Of a stretch of 64,000 bases of DNA, positions 59,782 through 64,000 are shown in pieces. The DNA lies in assembly GCF_017052585.1 (NCBI RefSeq), contig NZ_JAFFHZ010000002.1, positions 434,001-498,000 of the forward strand, in the 5' to 3' direction. The DNA is from Paenibacillus apiarius (GTDB lineage Bacteria; Bacillota; Bacilli; Paenibacillales; Paenibacillaceae). Position 1 is the first letter of the stretch, and every line of letters starts with the position of its first letter. Below the pieces are notes generated by a model. It was not told the origin of the DNA and did no database searches. It was given only the letters and a program-made list of their open reading frames with translations. Position numbers and translations under genes: made by a program.

Positions 59782-60102
59782 TTAACGGGTATAGGCCATA
59801 ACTGCGCTTTTCAACGTTTCCAGCGGCTGAACTCCTACAAAGCCCTCTACTTCCTTGCCCTCGTAAAACAACTTCAAATTCGGAATCCCCTGCACTTGAT
59901 ACTTGATGGCTGCATACGGGTTGCTATCTACATTGACCTTGGCTATAATCGCCCGGTCGCCCAATTCTTCGGCCAATCTATCAAGCGTCGGCGCAAGCAT
60001 GCGGCAAGGCCCGCACCAAGGCGCCCAGAAGTCGATCAACACCAGCTTCTTGTCCTGAATGAAAGCTTCAATCGTGCTGTCTGTCAATTCCACGGTTGTC
60101 AT
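59782..60102 (-). CDS. trxA: Thioredoxin
   Basis: Small thiol-disulfide reductase of 106 aa with the active site FWAPWCGPCRMLAPTLDRLA and the cis-Pro loop VQGIPNLKLFYEGKEV. It is cytoplasmic, without a signal peptide. The ATG at 60102 is 8 nt after GGAGG. It is monocistronic, with its own promoter and terminator. It is possibly one of several thioredoxins, since the main trxA of Bacillales is usually next to uvrC. Confidence 0.95.
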   Translation of the reverse strand: MTTVELTDSTIEAFIQDKKLVLIDFWAPWCGPCRMLAPTLDRLAEELGDRAIIAKVNVDSNPYAAIKYQVQGIPNLKLFYEGKEVEGFVGVQPLETLKSAVMAYTR

Positions 60103-60147
60103 CACTGATTCCTCCTAACTCATTATAGTATATACCCCTATACGTAT

Positions 60148-60176
60148 AATATAGACCTTTTCGCTTCATCCGTCAA
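60148..60176 (-). promoter_or_regulatory. Sigma-A promoter of trxA
   Basis: On the minus strand TTGACG and TATATT are separated by 17 bp. Immediately downstream is GTATAGGGGTATA, a short GGGG-centred near-repeat that could be an operator. Confidence 0.75.
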
Positions 60177-60255
60177 CCATCCTAGTGCCCGACCAACGCG
60201 GCTTGCTCCCCGAGACAAAGGCCTTGCTTTCCTGCATTCGTCAAATCGAAACGAT

Positions 60256-60295
60256 AAAAAATCGGTTTAGTCGTGGAGTGTTAATGCCTAAACCG
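60256..60295 (-). terminator. Terminator of the alpha-galactosidase gene
   Basis: On the minus strand CGGTTTAG and CTAAACCG form an 8-bp stem, followed by ATTTTTTATC. The 5' arm overlaps a second hairpin, ACCGCCAC/GTGGCGGT (60292-60330), so the two cannot form together. Confidence 0.75.
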
Positions 60296-60337
60296 CCACC
60301 CTCCGCTCATGGCGAGTAAAAAGTGGCGGTCTGATTC

Positions 60338-62527
60338 CTACAAAGCTGTAAAACGGTACATAATGCTGCTGAAATCGTGCTCTATCTGCGGCAGCAAAAT
60401 TCCCGCGTACATGAGCTCGTCCCCGCCATAGATGCATCCGGTCTGTTCCAAGCGATACATCGCATCCGGGCATAGGCCTCTCAACTTGATGCGGCTGCTG
60501 GCCGGGTTCGGTTCTGCCAGCACGCGGAAGTGGCCGAGCAACGCATCCGATCGGTCGGCAGAGACGAACATCCACGCTGTCTCATTGCCTTCGAATGGAC
60601 TGCGCAGCCGGTACATGTCCCCGTTCTGAACTAAGGCGCGGACAGACTTATAGAACGCCACTTGTTCCTTGACCGCCGTTTTCTGAGCGTCCGTGAACTT
60701 CGTTAGATCCAGCTCGTAGCCGAAGTTGCCCGACATTGCAACATGCCCCCTCATCTCCAAGGAGGTGACACGGCCAATCTGATGGTTCGGCACCGCCGAC
60801 ACATGCGCGCCCATCGCACTGACCGGATAGACGAGGCTTGTGCCGTATTGAATCTTCAACCGCTCTACCGCATCGGTATCATCGCTCGTCCACGTCTGCG
60901 GCATGTAGAACAGCATGCCCGGATCGAAGCGGCCGCCCCCGCCGGAGCAGCTCTCGAACAGCACATGCGGGAAGGCGCTCGTCACCTGTTCCATCACGCT
61001 GTAAACCCCCAGCATATAACGATGCGCCGACTCCCGCTGCCTTGAGGGCGGCAGGCTGGCCGAACCGATCTCCGTCATATTGCGGTTCATGTCCCACTTG
61101 ACGTAAGAGATGGGAGCGTTCGCCAAAATGCCGGACAACGCGGCGACGACCGCATCGCACACCTCTTGGCGCGAGAAGTCCAGTATAAGCTGGGATCTCG
61201 CCTGCGTCCGTCTGCGATTTGGGACATGCAGGCACCAATCCGGGTGGGCACGGTATAGCTCGCTGTCAGGCGAGATCATTTCCGGCTCGAACCAGAGGCC
61301 GAATTGCACGCCCTGCGCATTCACCCGGCGCGCCACATCCTCCAGACCGCCCGGCAGCTTGTCGGCATTGACGAACCAATCGCCGAGCGAGCTGCGGTCA
61401 TCATTCCGCTTTCCGAACCAGCCATCGTCGAGTACGAGCAGCTCGATATCCAGTTCTGCTGCCGCGCCTGCCAATGCCCCTATCTTGTCTGCCGTAAAGT
61501 CGAAATACGTGGCTTCCCAGTTGTTCACCAGCACCGGGCGCTCGCGATCGCGGAAATATCCGCGGCATAGCCGGGTGCGGTACAAACGATGATACGAACG
61601 CGACATTGCTCCCAGCCCTGCGCCGGAATAGATCATAACCACTTCCGGAGTCTGGAACGATTGCCCCGGTTCCAGCAGCCATTCGAAGTCAAATGGGTTC
61701 ACCCCCATCGAGACGCGCGTCGAGCGGAATTGATCAACTTCTGCCTGCGCCAGAAAGCTGCCGCTGTATACTAGACTGAAGCCATAGACGTCACCGTGCT
61801 CCTCATCCGCTCCGCGCGATAACAGCGCGATGAATGGATTTTGCTGATGGCTGCTCGACCCGCGGCGGCTCTCCACCGATTGCGTGCCGGCGGCCAGGGG
61901 GTGACGATCAATATGGCGTTCGCGCGCCCAAGCTCCCGGCAGCCGAAGCAGGTCGAACTCCGCATGCGGGAAGTCCACGCTCATGCTGAGCGCTCGCTGC
62001 AGCTTCATTTCCGAACTGCTCGCGTTGCTATAGCGGACAGAGCGCACAATGGCATCGTGGTTTGCATAAACGGTATACAGCATCACCGCGCGCAGCCCTA
62101 TAATCTCATCCTCCAACTCGATCTCAAGCGTCATCGCTTCTTCCTCAGACTCGGCATATGTCGCAGGCAGCCCCTCCAATTGAGGCTTTCCGCTAAAAAT
62201 AATGTGTCTTTTATAGGTAAGTTCAGACGCCGTCGTTCCGTGTTCGGATTGGACTTCATAAGCCGGATGGCGGAAGTCTCCGCTACCATAGCCCGCCAGC
62301 TCCTGCGGGAGCGTATCGGGCGAGAACGAACGGTCCTCCGGGTCTGGATTCGGATGGAACGAACAGCGCTCCACGTAACTGATCCTCTCCCTCTCATGAA
62401 TTCCTCTCAATTTCCTTCCCCAATACACATGGGCCAAGTAACCGCCCTTCACCACTTGCATCATGTAGCTGGTCCCTTTGGTCTGCAGGTGAAATAGTTG
62501 CTCCGCTTCGTTATAAGTAATATTCAT
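60338..62527 (-). CDS. Alpha-galactosidase, glycoside hydrolase family 36
   Basis: Intracellular alpha-galactosidase of 729 aa acting on melibiose, raffinose and similar sugars. The N-terminal beta-supersandwich (1-310) has GYGSGDFRHPAYE. The barrel contains LVLDDGWFGKRNDD, GLWFEPEMISPDSELYRAHPDW (in parts), the nucleophile Asp in YVKWDMNRNMTE, SCSGGGGRFDPGML and the acid/base Asp in TWTSDDTDAVERLKIQYG. No signal peptide. The start at 62527 (or the ATG at 62530) follows GGAGAGG; it overlaps the regulator's last 17 nt. AgaA/RafA-type length is normal. Confidence 0.94.
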   Translation of the reverse strand: MNITYNEAEQLFHLQTKGTSYMMQVVKGGYLAHVYWGRKLRGIHERERISYVERCSFHPNPDPEDRSFSPDTLPQELAGYGSGDFRHPAYEVQSEHGTTASELTYKRHIIFSGKPQLEGLPATYAESEEEAMTLEIELEDEIIGLRAVMLYTVYANHDAIVRSVRYSNASSSEMKLQRALSMSVDFPHAEFDLLRLPGAWARERHIDRHPLAAGTQSVESRRGSSSHQQNPFIALLSRGADEEHGDVYGFSLVYSGSFLAQAEVDQFRSTRVSMGVNPFDFEWLLEPGQSFQTPEVVMIYSGAGLGAMSRSYHRLYRTRLCRGYFRDRERPVLVNNWEATYFDFTADKIGALAGAAAELDIELLVLDDGWFGKRNDDRSSLGDWFVNADKLPGGLEDVARRVNAQGVQFGLWFEPEMISPDSELYRAHPDWCLHVPNRRRTQARSQLILDFSRQEVCDAVVAALSGILANAPISYVKWDMNRNMTEIGSASLPPSRQRESAHRYMLGVYSVMEQVTSAFPHVLFESCSGGGGRFDPGMLFYMPQTWTSDDTDAVERLKIQYGTSLVYPVSAMGAHVSAVPNHQIGRVTSLEMRGHVAMSGNFGYELDLTKFTDAQKTAVKEQVAFYKSVRALVQNGDMYRLRSPFEGNETAWMFVSADRSDALLGHFRVLAEPNPASSRIKLRGLCPDAMYRLEQTGCIYGGDELMYAGILLPQIEHDFSSIMYRFTAL

Positions 62528-64000
62528 CATTAACCCTCTCCCTGCACTTCTTCTTATATTCGGATGGCGAGCACCCCTCGAATTCGAAGAAGCATTTCGT
62601 AAAGTGTCTGGTGCTGTAATATCCGACCTGTTCCGCAACCTGCTGCACCTGCAATGATTGATCCGCAAGCAACTGCTTCGCCCGCATCATCCGCAGCCGG
62701 GTTACATATTTCACAAAAGTAATACCCGTCGTCTGATGAAATAAGGTGCTTAAATAGTTCGGCGTCACATGAAAATCCCGGGCAAGCTCCGCCAATGTGA
62801 CTTCACTTGCATAATGCTGTTCTAAATAGGAAATGACTTGTTCGATTATCCGCGAGCCGCTATCCTTCGAAGCATGGTGTTGGAGCAATGATTCTCCGAT
62901 CTCATATAGCGTCTGAACCCATTCATCGCCCCTTACGCCGATCGGGCGGTTAAAAGCGACACAAGCAAACTCTTCAATGGATTGAGCCACAGGCTGAGTA
63001 AGACTTTGCAAGCTTTTGGCAGCGAAATGCTGTTGGATACGATCAACAGTCTTCATATAGTCCAAATATTGGCGCCCCTTGTAAGCATCACTCAGATCGA
63101 GCCATAATTGGCCGAATTCAATAGGCCATTCTGGAGTCTGGCCGGCGAACTGCTCCTTGCTCCAGTGTGTGCCAATCCCTTTTGTTACGCGCAGCGGCGC
63201 CATGCGCGAACATTCGTTCAGCTCCCGCCACAATTCCTGCAACGAGACGCATACTCCCGTTGAGAATAATGTCACGGCAGCCTGTGTGCAGCTTCGCGCC
63301 TTCACATCTGCTTCCAACTTGCGCAGCACCCCGCGCAGCACCCGGGTTCCTTCCTCTTCCCGCTCCGGCAACCAAGCGCCAATGAAGGCCATGTCGCCAT
63401 GAGGGAGCATGAATAAGGCAGGATAGAATGCCTCTGATATGGCATCCTCCATTTCTAAACGCAGCTGCGTAAAAAATTGCTTGTGGAATGCCTCGCCCCG
63501 TTCCTCCTTCCCACTGTCGAGAGCGAACGTGACTCCTTTATAATGCGCCCGCTCAATGAATGTATCTTTGGAGGCTAATGTTGGGGTGATCCAGCCTGAG
63601 AAGATCGCGTTCAAATTGCTCTCGAACTGCTTATGCAGCAGGTTGCGCTCTTCCTGCACCATCGCGGCGGCTCTCAGCAGCGCCTGCTCCAATTCCTTTG
63701 CGCTCGACGGCTTCAGCAAGTAATCGGAGGCCCCCAGCTTGACGGATTCCCGCGCACTATCAAAGTCGGAGAATCCGGTCAGAATAATCCATTTCGTCAT
63801 TGGGGATTGATCTTTCCCAATGCGCATCGCCTCCAGCCCGCCCATCTCCGGCATCCGCAGATCGAGCAGCACGATATCGGGCCTGCAATCCGGCAGCAGG
63901 TCAAGCAGTTCCTCGCCGCTTTCCGCTTGCCCGCATATTTCAAACGGATGGGGCATCTCTTGAATCATGCTTACCAGCGTCATGCGCACCAGATATTCAT
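62511..64000 (-). CDS. YesN-like response regulator with AraC-type DNA-binding domain (5' end outside window)
   Basis: Two-component response regulator; about 496 codons are visible and the start lies beyond 64000. The frame enters as EYLVRMTLVSMIQEM, typical of the first helix of a receiver domain. The receiver has phospho-acceptor Asp in PDIVLLDLRMPEMGG and the Lys in YLLKPSS. A roughly 270-residue linker region follows. The C-terminal AraC domain (about the last 105 residues) has two helix-turn-helices: VTLAELARDFHVTPNYLSTLF and VQQVAEQVGYYSTRHFTKCFF. Such regulators usually pair with a YesM-type sensor kinase and control sugar uptake, consistent with the overlapping alpha-galactosidase gene. 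Confidence 0.94.
   Translation of the reverse strand, partial: EYLVRMTLVSMIQEMPHPFEICGQAESGEELLDLLPDCRPDIVLLDLRMPEMGGLEAMRIGKDQSPMTKWIILTGFSDFDSARESVKLGASDYLLKPSSAKELEQALLRAAAMVQEERNLLHKQFESNLNAIFSGWITPTLASKDTFIERAHYKGVTFALDSGKEERGEAFHKQFFTQLRLEMEDAISEAFYPALFMLPHGDMAFIGAWLPEREEEGTRVLRGVLRKLEADVKARSCTQAAVTLFSTGVCVSLQELWRELNECSRMAPLRVTKGIGTHWSKEQFAGQTPEWPIEFGQLWLDLSDAYKGRQYLDYMKTVDRIQQHFAAKSLQSLTQPVAQSIEEFACVAFNRPIGVRGDEWVQTLYEIGESLLQHHASKDSGSRIIEQVISYLEQHYASEVTLAELARDFHVTPNYLSTLFHQTTGITFVKYVTRLRMMRAKQLLADQSLQVQQVAEQVGYYSTRHFTKCFFEFEGCSPSEYKKKCRERVNDEYYL

Overview
The window reads as chromosomal DNA of a low-to-moderate-GC, Gram-positive, spore-former-type Bacillales, most likely Paenibacillus or a close relative. 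This is inferred from family content and gene order. The run dapB-mgsA-bshB1-bshA-cca-birA-panB-panC-panD-dinG-(ypmB/tseB)-asnS-dnaD matches the Bacillus subtilis ypjD-to-dnaD segment. There are also an S-layer-homology (SLH) protein, a tandem dynamin (DynA), bacillithiol genes and a T-box leader. No phage, plasmid, rRNA, tRNA, CRISPR or complete insertion sequence was seen. Nearly all of the DNA is ordinary core metabolism and housekeeping.

Layout. 1-8.5 kb (minus): the N-terminal 556 codons of parE, an ABC-2 type ATPase/permease pair, a secreted SGNH esterase and a heterodimeric ABC exporter with one degenerate ATP site. 8.7-13.6 kb (minus): dynA, a small unknown gene and nth. 13.6-18.6 kb (minus): envelope genes, namely a large SLH protein, a GerMN lipoprotein and an AMIN/Amidase_3 cell-wall amidase. 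18.6-22.3 kb: leuCD with a divergent LysR regulator and a perfect 15-bp operator-like palindrome. 22.3-25.0 kb: a NagZ-like GH3 enzyme coupled to a nitrilase-family amidase. 25.2-33.6 kb (plus): a secreted unknown, mtnE, a proline T-box, proB-proA-proC and, overlapping proC, the methionine-salvage genes mtnW-mtnX-mtnB.

33.7-55.2 kb is one long minus-strand block read from the right: mazG-like, dapB, mgsA, bshB1, bshA, cca, birA, a structured leader, panB-panC-panD, a TPR protein, dinG, rex, mtaD, tseB, an unknown membrane protein, a short FtsH-like protease, hbd, ackA, asnS and dnaD. 55.3 kb onward holds a YitT-family membrane protein (plus), then a Fur-controlled iron/heme uptake operon (binding protein, permease, ATPase) ending near a heme-degrading-type monooxygenase, then trxA, and at the right edge a GH36 alpha-galactosidase behind a YesN-like response regulator cut by the window end.

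The most notable non-coding signals are: (i) the proline T-box (specifier CCT), which by gene overlap should also govern mtnWXB; (ii) a family of three dispersed imperfect palindromes (25821-25950, 52721-52787 and 56637-56731), one of which forms a terminator-like structure just before mtnE; (iii) a roughly 230-nt leader with a terminator ahead of panB, a candidate for the known pan RNA motif; and (iv) two near-perfect Fur boxes. I found no convincing undescribed multi-gene system. The unusual regulatory wiring and the repeat family are the best leads.
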